Shown here in pieces: positions 1 to 5,571 of a stretch of DNA of 7,193 nt; the stretch's first letter is position 1; every line of letters starts with the position of its first letter. The stretch spans positions 1 to 7,193 of the forward strand of contig JASHVH010000065.1 in NCBI GenBank assembly GCA_030039575.1, read 5' to 3'. Below the pieces are notes generated by a model. It was given only the letters and a program-made list of their open reading frames with translations, was not told where the DNA came from and did no database searches. This stretch comes from Acidimicrobiales bacterium. GTDB taxonomy: Bacteria; Actinomycetota; Acidimicrobiia; Acidimicrobiales; Palsa-688. The translations under genes and the position numbers were made by a program.

Positions 1-971
1 GCCCGGGCCACCTCGAGGAGGGCGTCTCTCCGGCCCGCCGCGCTGTGCAACCACCGGAACCGGGCCTCTCCACTGAACATTTCGCTCTGAGCTACCACCT
101 CGGGCGCCACCACGGCGGCCCGTGGGCCAACGTCCACCTGACCGTGGTCGGCGACCACCGCCAGGGCCGTGCCCGCCGGCATGGCCGCCAGCATCTCGGC
201 CACCAGCCAGTCTGTAAAGACCAGCTCGGCGTCGTAGAGCTCGCCGAAACCGGTGGCGTGGGCTATCCGGTCAACTCCGTCGTAGTAGGCGTAGACGAGA
301 GCCTCGCTCTCGAGAAGCAAGCGATGGACCAGCCGAGGGATACTCGACGGCACGTACCAGGGGACCTCTCGGGCACCCTGCTGGTGGGCTTGCGTAAACC
401 CGCTGTTCGAGAAGTCCGCTTTGGTGACCACCGGTACTGGGACACCGTCGAAGGCCGGCCGTGGCTGTACGCCGCGAGGGGGTAGGAACTGCCTCGCGTC
501 GCCCGATCGGGTGCTCCAGCGCAGCACGTTGAGCACCTCGTTCCCGCTCGGCCCGCTCACCACGAACTTGTACCCGACGATCCCGTGCGCCGCCGGCGTC
601 ATCCCCAACGCCAGCGAGGTCAGCGCAGTGGCGGTCGTCGTAGGAGCGACCGTGCTTATCGGGCCGCCTTCCAGGCTCGAAATGGTGGGGAGGAGGTGGG
701 CCCGGGACTGGAGCTGCAGCCAACCCAACCCGTCCAGGACAAGCAAGACCACCTGCTCGGCCTCTTGCAATGGAGCGGGAAGCCAGTCAGGGCGCCTGTT
801 CCGCGGGGCCAGCAGCGAGGGTACCAACGAGTTCAGGCAGGCACCGCTGTAGTCGGGGAGAAGGAGGGGCATCGGCACGACGACCGAGCCATGGCTGCTT
901 CGCTGCGCCGCTTCAGTCGTTCGGGGGCGGGTCACCGTGCGGTCCATCTGGCCCGGTATCTCGCTCGTCAT
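1..971 (-). CDS. Alkaline-phosphatase-superfamily protein (type I phosphodiesterase / nucleotide pyrophosphatase-like), C-terminus cut by window edge
   Basis: The frame is open from ATG at 971 to base 1, giving 323 codons without a stop; the C-terminus lies outside the window. Metal-site motifs of the superfamily appear in order: LVLDGLGW with Asp80, a Thr-rich segment VAPTTTATALTSL (residues 108-120) where the catalytic Thr/Ser is expected, AAHGIVGY (127-134), YYDGVDRIAH (229-238, with Asp234 and His238 as metal ligands) and VADHGQ (273-278, Asp275/His276). The last metal-binding His would be further downstream. Family knowledge: these two-metal hydrolases cleave phosphomono- or diesters such as nucleotide pyrophosphates; the substrate cannot be read from the sequence. 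I see no signal peptide, so it is probably cytoplasmic. No Shine-Dalgarno precedes the ATG, but a TAGCGT box ends 7 nt upstream, suggesting a leaderless mRNA. Met9 and Met34 are possible later starts. It is transcribed divergently from the Rrf2 regulator. Confidence 0.88.
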   Translation of the reverse strand, partial: MTSEIPGQMDRTVTRPRTTEAAQRSSHGSVVVPMPLLLPDYSGACLNSLVPSLLAPRNRRPDWLPAPLQEAEQVVLLVLDGLGWLQLQSRAHLLPTISSLEGGPISTVAPTTTATALTSLALGMTPAAHGIVGYKFVVSGPSGNEVLNVLRWSTRSGDARQFLPPRGVQPRPAFDGVPVPVVTKADFSNSGFTQAHQQGAREVPWYVPSSIPRLVHRLLLESEALVYAYYDGVDRIAHATGFGELYDAELVFTDWLVAEMLAAMPAGTALAVVADHGQVDVGPRAAVVAPEVVAQSEMFSGEARFRWLHSAAGRRDALLEVAR

Positions 972-996
972 TTTCGGAACGCTAACTGACCAGCAG

Positions 997-1012
997 GCTT
1001 AACGACCTAAGC
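997..1012. promoter_or_regulatory. Candidate operator, inverted repeat GCTTA-N6-TAAGC
   Basis: Perfect 5-bp arms (997-1001 and 1008-1012) flank a 6-bp spacer in the 84-bp gap between the divergent phosphodiesterase and Rrf2-regulator starts. It is followed directly by a tandem heptamer GCGCAAG (1011-1017 and 1018-1024). Position and symmetry fit a dimeric regulator site, possibly autoregulatory, but the arms are short and the assignment is inference. Confidence 0.3.
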
Positions 1013-1042
1013 GCAAGGCGCAAGTGTGGAGCCGGCCCGCAC

Positions 1043-1048
1043 TAAAAT
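1043..1048 (+). promoter_or_regulatory. Candidate -10 box (TAAAAT) for the Rrf2 regulator gene
   Basis: TAAAAT matches the TANNNT pattern of actinobacterial housekeeping promoters and ends 7 nt before the ATG at 1056. Transcription would then start at or next to the start codon, giving a leaderless mRNA. No good -35 hexamer is visible at 16-18 bp upstream. Confidence 0.45.
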
Positions 1049-1055
1049 CGAGTGT

Positions 1056-1505
1056 ATGAGGGTCTCGACAAGGGGTGACTACGCTTGTCGAGCTTTGTTG
1101 TCCCTGGCTTTGCACGGCGGCGACCAGCCCACCTCAGTGCGCGATATCGCCGAGCGCACAGGGCTCCCCCAGCCCTACCTCGAGCAAATCCTCCTCGCCC
1201 TAAAAGGGGCCGGTCTGGTGCGCTCTAAGCGCGGGGTCGGAGGCGGGTACGTCCTGGCCCGGCCGCCCGAGAAGCTCACGCTCGGCCAGATCGTGGCCGC
1301 CGTGGACGGGCCCATCGTGGTCGGCGATTTCGGTGAGCCGCACGTGGGCGGTGCTTGCAACCACGAGGGGCAGTGTGCACTGCTGGCGGTCTGGGCCGAG
1401 GTGGGCGATCACATGCGGGCTCACCTCGACTCGTACACGATCGCGGACATGGCGCGACGGGTAGGCGGGGGCAACCTGGCGTTCGCGCAGCCGGTGGCCC
1501 AGTAG
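1056..1505 (+). CDS. Rrf2-family winged-helix transcriptional regulator
   Basis: 149 aa, a normal length for Rrf2 proteins. The N-terminus MRVSTRGDYACRAL is the canonical family opening, so I chose ATG 1056 over the upstream in-frame GTG at 1026. The helix-turn-helix lies around residues 26-50 (TSVRDIAERTGLPQPYLEQ) and the wing around 55-70, with the family hallmark GVGGGYVLARP. Family knowledge: Rrf2 dimers bind palindromic operators, and many (IscR, NsrR, RsrR) sense redox state, NO or Fe-S status through an iron-sulfur cluster. The cluster region here has Cys101 and Cys107 (C-x5-C), but the third Cys of the IscR/NsrR pattern (C-x5-C-x5-C) is replaced by Trp113. Cys11 is the only other cysteine. 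A cluster with mixed ligands, or no cluster, is therefore possible. No isc or suf genes adjoin it. The nearest likely target is its own promoter or the divergent phosphodiesterase gene. It converges with rluD, with 28 bp between the stops. Confidence 0.93.
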   Translation: MRVSTRGDYACRALLSLALHGGDQPTSVRDIAERTGLPQPYLEQILLALKGAGLVRSKRGVGGGYVLARPPEKLTLGQIVAAVDGPIVVGDFGEPHVGGACNHEGQCALLAVWAEVGDHMRAHLDSYTIADMARRVGGGNLAFAQPVAQ

Positions 1506-1533
1506 CCCGTTCTCCGAACTGCCGCCATTTCGC

Positions 1534-2547
1534 CTACTCCTGGTCAGCGGCTATGCCGGCGACCCCGGCGACGGCCTCGGCGGGGAAGCCCAGCCCGAGA
1601 GGTGCAAGCACTTGTAAAAGCTCGGCTGGCGGCTCCGAGGTAAAGACGAGCGTCTTGCCCGTCACGGGATGGACGAAACCGAGCTCCGCGGCGTGGAGCC
1701 AGGGCCTGTCCAGGGCCGGCACTACCGCCCGAGCCGCGGCCAGCTGCTTGGGCTTCGAGTAGCGTTCGTCACCCAGTACCGGGTGCCCGATGGCCGCGAA
1801 GTGAGCCCGGACCTGGTGGGTACGGCCGGTCTCCAGGCGGCACGAGACGAGGGTCACCGGAACTGGGGTGGACGAACGAGCAACGGTCGAGTAACGCGTC
1901 CTGGCCTCACGGCCGCCCTCGACCACCGCCATCTTCAACCGTGCCGAGGGGGAACGTCCGAGAGGCGCTTCTACCAAGCCCTCGTCGGCCTGAAGCTCGC
2001 CGTGCACCACGGCAAAATAACGCCGCTTGACCGACCGGGCAGACAGTTGGGCAATGAGCCCCTCGCGTGCCGCCGCCGTCCGGGCGACCACCAGTAACCC
2101 TGAAGTGCCCTTATCAAGGCGCTGTACGATACCGGGCCGGTCGCTCTCCGGGCCGGCGGTCGACATATCTGGGAAAACACGGAGCAACTGTTGCACCAGC
2201 GTCCCCTGGCGGTTCCCCGCTCCTGGGTGCACGACCAGTCCCGCGGGCTTGTCCACCACAACCAGGTCCTGGTCGGCAAAGATCACTTGCGCCTGAAGCG
2301 GCACCGGCTCCTCGGGCGGTGCGTGCCGGGTGTCCTCCGTTCCATCGTGCTCGTGGGCACCCGCCTCAACCTCCAGCAGGTCACCGGCACGCAGGCGCCG
2401 GCCACCGGTGTTCAACGGAGAACCGGCGACCCTTACCCGCCCGTCCGCCACCCAGCGGGATGCCTGGGCCCGGCTGATGCCGGCGAGCAGAGCCAGAGCC
2501 CGGTCCACCCGCTCCCCGGCCAGCGCCGCCGGCACGGTGAGCCGCAT
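1534..2547 (-). CDS. rluD: RluA/RluD-family 23S rRNA pseudouridine synthase
   Basis: 337 aa from ATG 2547. This start is preceded by a GAGGGGG Shine-Dalgarno (2551-2557) and begins directly with the S4 domain. The frame stays open further upstream into lspA, including an ATG at 2574, but those starts lack a ribosome site. The S4 RNA-binding domain spans residues 1-60 (GERVDRALALLAGISRAQAS...). It is followed by an acidic linker (about 61-85) and the catalytic domain with DLVVVDKPAGLVVHP (94-108), RLDKGTSGLLVV (143-154, catalytic Asp145) and the closing motif LETGRTHQVRAHFAAIGHP (238-256). Family knowledge: the enzyme isomerises specific uridines of 23S rRNA to pseudouridine; RluD acts on helix 69. 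Other RluA-family specificities cannot be excluded. The usual HRLDKDTSG reads QRLDKGTSG here, with the catalytic Asp kept. It is the last gene of the minus-strand block, 85 bp after the lspA stop. Confidence 0.93.
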   Translation of the reverse strand: MRLTVPAALAGERVDRALALLAGISRAQASRWVADGRVRVAGSPLNTGGRRLRAGDLLEVEAGAHEHDGTEDTRHAPPEEPVPLQAQVIFADQDLVVVDKPAGLVVHPGAGNRQGTLVQQLLRVFPDMSTAGPESDRPGIVQRLDKGTSGLLVVARTAAAREGLIAQLSARSVKRRYFAVVHGELQADEGLVEAPLGRSPSARLKMAVVEGGREARTRYSTVARSSTPVPVTLVSCRLETGRTHQVRAHFAAIGHPVLGDERYSKPKQLAAARAVVPALDRPWLHAAELGFVHPVTGKTLVFTSEPPAELLQVLAPLGLGFPAEAVAGVAGIAADQE

Positions 2548-2550
2548 AGG

Positions 2551-2557
2551 CCCCCTC
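2551..2557 (-). promoter_or_regulatory. Ribosome binding site deciding the rluD start
   Basis: The minus strand reads GAGGGGG three bases before ATG 2547 (GAGG core with a 6-nt spacer). The in-frame ATG at 2574 has no comparable purine run, so 2547 is preferred. Confidence 0.6.
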
Positions 2558-2632
2558 AGGCCGCCCGGGCTCATCAGCGCAGCACGGAGGTGGAACGGCC
2601 CCTCAGCCGAAACTTCCTGCCGCACTTCGTGG

Positions 2633-3289
2633 TCACCGCGGCTCAGCTCCGCCTCCCGGGAGCCCACCTCCCGGCAGGCGGCCGGCCAGCGAACTGGAAG
2701 TGAGCGGCTTCTCGGGGGATGTCCCGGGCCGGGCCTCGTCATTGCTCCTGGCCGGCGAAAAGAACACCAACGCCACCACCACGGTCACTGCACCGACGGT
2801 TATGGAGGCATCGGCCACATTGAACGTGGGCCACCAGCTGACGACCTGGATGAAGTCCACCACCGCGCCGTGGTGGTGCCGGAAGACCCTGTCCGCCAGG
2901 TTGGACACGGCGCCGCCGAGAAGCAGCCCGAGCCCAACGATGACGGCAAGGTTGGCGCCGCCCTTGGCGGCCCGGCGAGAGAAAGCAACAACGCCAACTA
3001 CCAGCCCGATGGCCACCGCCTCGATTACGGGCGAGGCTCCCGCGCCTAGCGAGAAGGCGGCGCCTCGGTTGAAGCCGAGCACCAGGTACATCGGGCCGAT
3101 CACATGCCTGCGCCCTGTGACGCTCAGGTTGCGAAGTGCCCACGACTTGCTCCACTGGTCGAGGGCCACAACCGCAGAGGCGACCAGGAAGAGCAGGGCG
3201 GCACTGACGAACACTCGACGCGCCGGCCGGCCCTGGTTACCGGGGCCTTTGGAGCCATCCAGCGGCCCGGGCGAGCCGGCCAGGCTCAC
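2633..3289 (-). CDS. lspA: Lipoprotein signal peptidase (signal peptidase II)
   Basis: 218 aa from a GTG start at 3289, which overlaps the TGA of the preceding DksA-type gene as GTGA and implies translational coupling. An ATG at 3331 would give 232 aa but a 46-nt overlap. Family motifs in 218-aa numbering: VALDQWSKSWA (about 41-51) after the first membrane segment (26-43), NRGAAFSLGAG (74-84), GGAVSNLADRV with catalytic Asp133, VVDFI (143-147), and FNVADASITVG with catalytic Asp160. Four hydrophobic segments are visible (about 26-43, 87-103, 114-127 and 161-178). Family knowledge: this membrane aspartyl protease cuts lipoprotein signal peptides before the lipidated Cys. The protein is longer than the common 150-170 aa because of a cytoplasmic N-terminal extension rich in Gly and Pro and a C-terminal tail ending in two LPGGG units. 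The catalytic core is complete. Confidence 0.95.
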   Translation of the reverse strand: MSLAGSPGPLDGSKGPGNQGRPARRVFVSAALLFLVASAVVALDQWSKSWALRNLSVTGRRHVIGPMYLVLGFNRGAAFSLGAGASPVIEAVAIGLVVGVVAFSRRAAKGGANLAVIVGLGLLLGGAVSNLADRVFRHHHGAVVDFIQVVSWWPTFNVADASITVGAVTVVVALVFFSPARSNDEARPGTSPEKPLTSSSLAGRLPGGGLPGGGAEPR

Positions 3290-4197
3290 TGGCGACGGAC
3301 CGACAGCCCTCCGCTTTTGCAAGATACGCACAGCCTGGCATGCGGGAGCGCTTCGAGCCGCGCCTTGGGGACCGGGTTGCCACAGCTCTCGCAGAAGCCA
3401 TACGTCCCCTCGGCGATTTTGGCCAGGGCCGCATCGATCTCTTCGATGGCTGCCTGCGCCTGGGCAGAAAGGTGCAGGTCGAGCTCCCTGTCCACGTTGG
3501 CGGTGCCGCCTTCGCCGCCTTCCTCATCGAACTGGACATCGCCGGGTTCGTGCTCGAGGGCGAGCGCTTCGGCCTGCGCTCTCAGCTCCTCGGCCTGGCG
3601 GGTGTAGTTGTTGCGCTCAGCGATGAGCAGGGTGCGTTGGTGCTCGAGGAAGAGGTCCCGTTGCTCATCACCTGCGGTCCCGGCTTTCTTGGCCCGGACG
3701 GCGGCGACGCCGGCCCTTGCCGCCTGTTCAGGTTTAAGAGCATGCTCCGTCTTGGGAGCATGTTCAGCTCTGGGAGCGTGTTCCGTCTTGGCCGCATGTT
3801 CAGCCCCGGCCGCATGTTCAGCCCTGGCTGCATGTTCCGTCCTGGCTGCATGTTCCGTCCTGGGAGCATGTTCAGCTTTGGTTGCATGTTCCGCCCTGGG
3901 AGCCGGTTCCGACTTGGCAGCATGTTCAGCCCTGGCAGCGTGTTCCGTTTTGGGAGCATGTTCAGTCCTTGGAGCGTGTTCGGGCTTGACATGCTGCTTC
4001 GTGTGCTGCGACTTTGTGTCCACGGTTTCCTTCGGAGCCTCCCCCGCGCCCTTGACGACAGTGGAGCGCTTGCCAACCCCTGCCTTTCCCTCAGCTGAGG
4101 CCGGCGTCCTCCGGGGCCTTGTCCCATTGGCCTGCACCTGAGCAGCGAGGTCGTCTGGCTGGGTCTCGACCGTTCCTGGTTGCTTGGCTCTCGGCAT
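3286..4197 (-). CDS. TraR/DksA-type zinc-finger protein with a 15-copy hexapeptide repeat insert
   Basis: 303 aa from ATG 4197, with AGGTG (4206-4210) 8 nt upstream as ribosome site. Residues 1-72 are low-complexity and basic. Residues 73-162 are fifteen tandem EHAxxx hexapeptides. Residues 176-215 look like a charged coiled coil, 218-234 are an acidic Gly-rich loop, and 236-262 a second helix (DRELDLHL... EEIDAALAKIAEGTYGFC). A four-Cys zinc finger follows: Cys269, Cys272, Cys290 and Cys293, spaced C-x2-C-x17-C-x2-C as in DksA. Family knowledge: such proteins insert the coiled coil into the RNA polymerase secondary channel and modulate transcription, sometimes with ppGpp. The tip residues here differ from the DksA D-x-x-D-A pattern, so activity is uncertain. 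Bacterial members are usually 120-200 aa, and the excess length is the N-terminal extension with the repeat. The zinc finger confirms the frame; other long frames here are by-products of the 18-bp repeat. It is followed by lspA with a 4-nt overlap. Confidence 0.9.
   Translation of the reverse strand: MPRAKQPGTVETQPDDLAAQVQANGTRPRRTPASAEGKAGVGKRSTVVKGAGEAPKETVDTKSQHTKQHVKPEHAPRTEHAPKTEHAARAEHAAKSEPAPRAEHATKAEHAPRTEHAARTEHAARAEHAAGAEHAAKTEHAPRAEHAPKTEHALKPEQAARAGVAAVRAKKAGTAGDEQRDLFLEHQRTLLIAERNNYTRQAEELRAQAEALALEHEPGDVQFDEEGGEGGTANVDRELDLHLSAQAQAAIEEIDAALAKIAEGTYGFCESCGNPVPKARLEALPHARLCVSCKSGGLSVRRQ
3712..3981 (-). repeat. 18-bp tandem repeat, 15 units, coding EHAxxx hexapeptides
   Basis: Fifteen uninterrupted 18-bp units encode residues 73-162 of the DksA-type protein (EHAPRT, EHAPKT, EHAARA, EHAAKT and similar). 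On the plus strand most units end in GCATGTTC (nine) or GCGTGTTC (three), after a variable CGTCTTGG-, AGCCCTGG- or CGTCCTGG-type half. The edge units (EQAARA and EHALKP at the left end, EHAPRT at the right) and two inner ones (EPAPRA, EHATKA) are the most diverged. Units differ by a few substitutions with no length change, as expected from unequal exchange or slippage under selection for the frame. Confidence 0.95.
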
Positions 4198-4477
4198 TTC
4201 GTTGGCACCTACCCTTCCGCGGAGCGGCGAAGCCTATCACGCGTCCGGGGGCAACGTTCTATCACCGCCTGGCATTCCCGTAGGGCCGAGAACAAGTCTG
4301 CGTCGTGCTGACGCCGGCCCCCGCCTGGGGGCGTATACCGGACCGCGCCGAACGTCGGTTGGGGCAACCACGAGCCCGGTCTGCCGGTCCAGGATCCACG
4401 GGCTCTACTGGCCCAGGGCTGCTGGCGACGGCGCCGTCCTACTGGGGTCTCGCTGGCGCCATCTCACTGGCGCCATC
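4198..4477 (-). promoter_or_regulatory. Intergenic region between divIVA and the DksA-type gene, probably holding the promoter of the DksA-type gene, lspA and rluD
   Basis: 280 bp without a credible gene. Read on the minus strand it holds GATAGGCT (plus 4231-4238), whose TAGGCT fits the actinobacterial -10 pattern TANNNT and ends 33 nt before ATG 4197; no clear -35 is seen. Further upstream are a GC hairpin (4317-4332), a 7-bp inverted repeat GAGCCCG/CGGGCTC (4372-4378 with 4399-4405), a perfect 12-bp palindrome GACGGCGCCGTC (4427-4438), and the start of a 14-bp tandem repeat reaching into the divIVA stop codon. Confidence 0.4.
4317..4332 (-). terminator. GC-rich hairpin downstream of divIVA, possible transcription end
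   Basis: GCCCCC (4317-4322) and GGGGGC (4327-4332) form a perfect 6-bp all-GC stem with a 4-nt loop, about 145 bp past the divIVA stop. There is no T-run after it on the minus strand, so it is not a classical intrinsic terminator; U-less hairpin terminators are reported in actinobacteria. Confidence 0.25.
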
Positions 4478-4492
4478 TCACTGGCGCCGTCT
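4451..4492. repeat. 14-bp tandem repeat (3 units) straddling the divIVA stop codon
   Basis: Three head-to-tail units of CACTGGCGCCATCT occur at 4451-4464 (one mismatch, CGCT at the start), 4465-4478 (exact) and 4479-4492 (one mismatch, GTCT at the end). Each carries the palindromic core GGCGCC. On the minus strand the first-transcribed unit encodes the last residues RRRQ and the TGA stop of DivIVA; the other two lie just downstream. Confidence 0.85.
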
Positions 4493-5416
4493 GAACCGCC
4501 CCAGACCGCGCTCGTCGCCAAGGTCCTGCTCATTGAAAAAGCTGTCAAGCGCTCTCTCGTCAAAGGCCATGGTCTGGTCGCCCGGCGAGCTATGAGGTTC
4601 GTCGCCAACGTCTTCCGAGGGTGTGCTCGCTACGGTAAGGGCGCCGTTAGCCGCGGCAGCTTCACCATCTTCATCTGTTTCGGTGGGCAGAGCCGATGCC
4701 GGTTCCAAACCATCACCGCCGACCTCATCGAGCAAGCGGGAGTCCCATTCACCCGTGGGCGCATTGTCCTCATCGATGGCGCCGTCGTCTCCACTGGCGA
4801 CCTCTGTAGGCGAACCGTTGTCCGTCTGTACAGTGGCCGTTCCCAGCGGCACAGCATCTTCAACCGCGTCCTCGGGCTCGCCAATAACGGGTGCTTCGCT
4901 CAGCAGACCGGCATTTTCGATGAGACCCTGGGCGTCCCGCATAACGGCCAAGAGGTGGCTGCGGTTCACATCGACCCAGCCGCGCAGCACCTCTACCTCT
5001 TGCTGAACCTGACGAAGCGTGGCTGTGGCCTCTTCCACTTTTGACCGGTTGTCGGCCAACGAGTCTTCATACGCCCGGCGGCCTCGCTCTTCCGCGTCGG
5101 CTACCAAAGCAACGGCTTGAGCCCTGGCCGCGGCAAGCAACTGGTCTGCATCGTCCCGAGCCTCCTTGACCGCCTGATCGACGGTGCGCTGGCCCATGAG
5201 CAACATCCGCTTCAGCGAATCATCGTTGACGGAAGCTTCCGTCGCTAGCTTTTCGGCTCGCTCCGCCCTCTCTGTGGCCTCCCGAAGGCGTTCCAAGAGC
5301 GCTTCCGCCCCGATAGCTGCTTGCTCCAAGAACTCGTCGACGTCCTCCGGATGGTAACCACCACGCGCCTTCTCACGGAACTGCACGTCGCGGAACACCT
5401 TCGGTGTCACTTCCAT
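4478..5416 (-). CDS. divIVA: DivIVA-domain cell-pole / septum organising protein
   Basis: 312 aa from ATG 5416; a TTG three codons upstream (5425) is less likely. The DivIVA N-terminal membrane-binding module is residues 1-35 (VTPKVFRDVQFREKARGGYHPEDVDEFLEQ split by the conserved GY at 20-21 and the VDEFL motif at 26-30). A long charged coiled coil runs about 36-165. Then comes an acidic, Gly/Ala/Thr-rich disordered tail (175-282), and finally a short ordered-looking C-terminus (ALDSFFNEQDLGDERG, 289-304) ending in the basic RFRRRQ. Family knowledge: DivIVA/Wag31 recognises curved membrane at poles and septa and directs polar wall growth in actinobacteria. There is no Shine-Dalgarno; TAGCAT ends 8 nt before the ATG, consistent with a leaderless transcript. 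The yggT stop lies 87 bp upstream. The last codons and stop fall within a 14-bp tandem repeat. Confidence 0.93.
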   Translation of the reverse strand: MEVTPKVFRDVQFREKARGGYHPEDVDEFLEQAAIGAEALLERLREATERAERAEKLATEASVNDDSLKRMLLMGQRTVDQAVKEARDDADQLLAAARAQAVALVADAEERGRRAYEDSLADNRSKVEEATATLRQVQQEVEVLRGWVDVNRSHLLAVMRDAQGLIENAGLLSEAPVIGEPEDAVEDAVPLGTATVQTDNGSPTEVASGDDGAIDEDNAPTGEWDSRLLDEVGGDGLEPASALPTETDEDGEAAAANGALTVASTPSEDVGDEPHSSPGDQTMAFDERALDSFFNEQDLGDERGLGRFRRRQ

Positions 5417-5502
5417 GGGCGACAATGCTAACAGCCACCGCCTTTCGGGCTCGTGACGCTAACCCTCAGCGCGACGGACGCCTTACCAACCCTTACAGGG
5501 CG

Positions 5503-5571
5503 CCTATATGGTCACTCGGTACAGAACGTAATTCGTGAGGACCCAAACGACCAGCAGGGCCACCATATAGG
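5503..5571 (-). repeat. 10-bp inverted repeat at the 3' end of yggT
   Basis: CCTATATGGT (5503-5512) and ACCATATAGG (5562-5571) are perfect reverse complements separated by 49 nt. The distal arm includes the yggT TAG stop. It could fold in the mRNA, but the loop is long and chance occurrence is possible. Confidence 0.5.

Noticed and set aside
271..852. Open frames of 130-150 codons on both strands inside the left-edge gene
   Set aside because: They are Arg/Pro/Gly-rich GC-skew artefacts. The minus-strand frame from 971 carries all the phosphodiesterase metal motifs in order.
1506..1533. Possible bidirectional terminator between the convergent Rrf2 and rluD genes
   Set aside because: The 28-bp gap shows no stem or T-run.
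2548..2742. N-terminal extension of the rluD frame to 2742 (402 aa)
   Set aside because: The extra 65 residues overlap the lspA coding end, have no domain, and are Arg/Pro-rich. The S4 domain begins at the ATG 2547, which has a ribosome site.
3340..4141. Long open frames on the plus strand (252 and 177 codons) and a second minus-strand frame through the repeat region
   Set aside because: The 18-bp repeat is a multiple of three, so a frame without stops in one unit stays open through all units. These frames show only repeat-derived low-complexity protein, whereas the minus-strand frame carries a complete C4 zinc finger.
4184..5044. 286-codon plus-strand open frame antisense to divIVA
   Set aside because: It is a shadow of divIVA. 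It has no recognisable domain, and the opposite strand has the DivIVA N-terminal motif and coiled coil.
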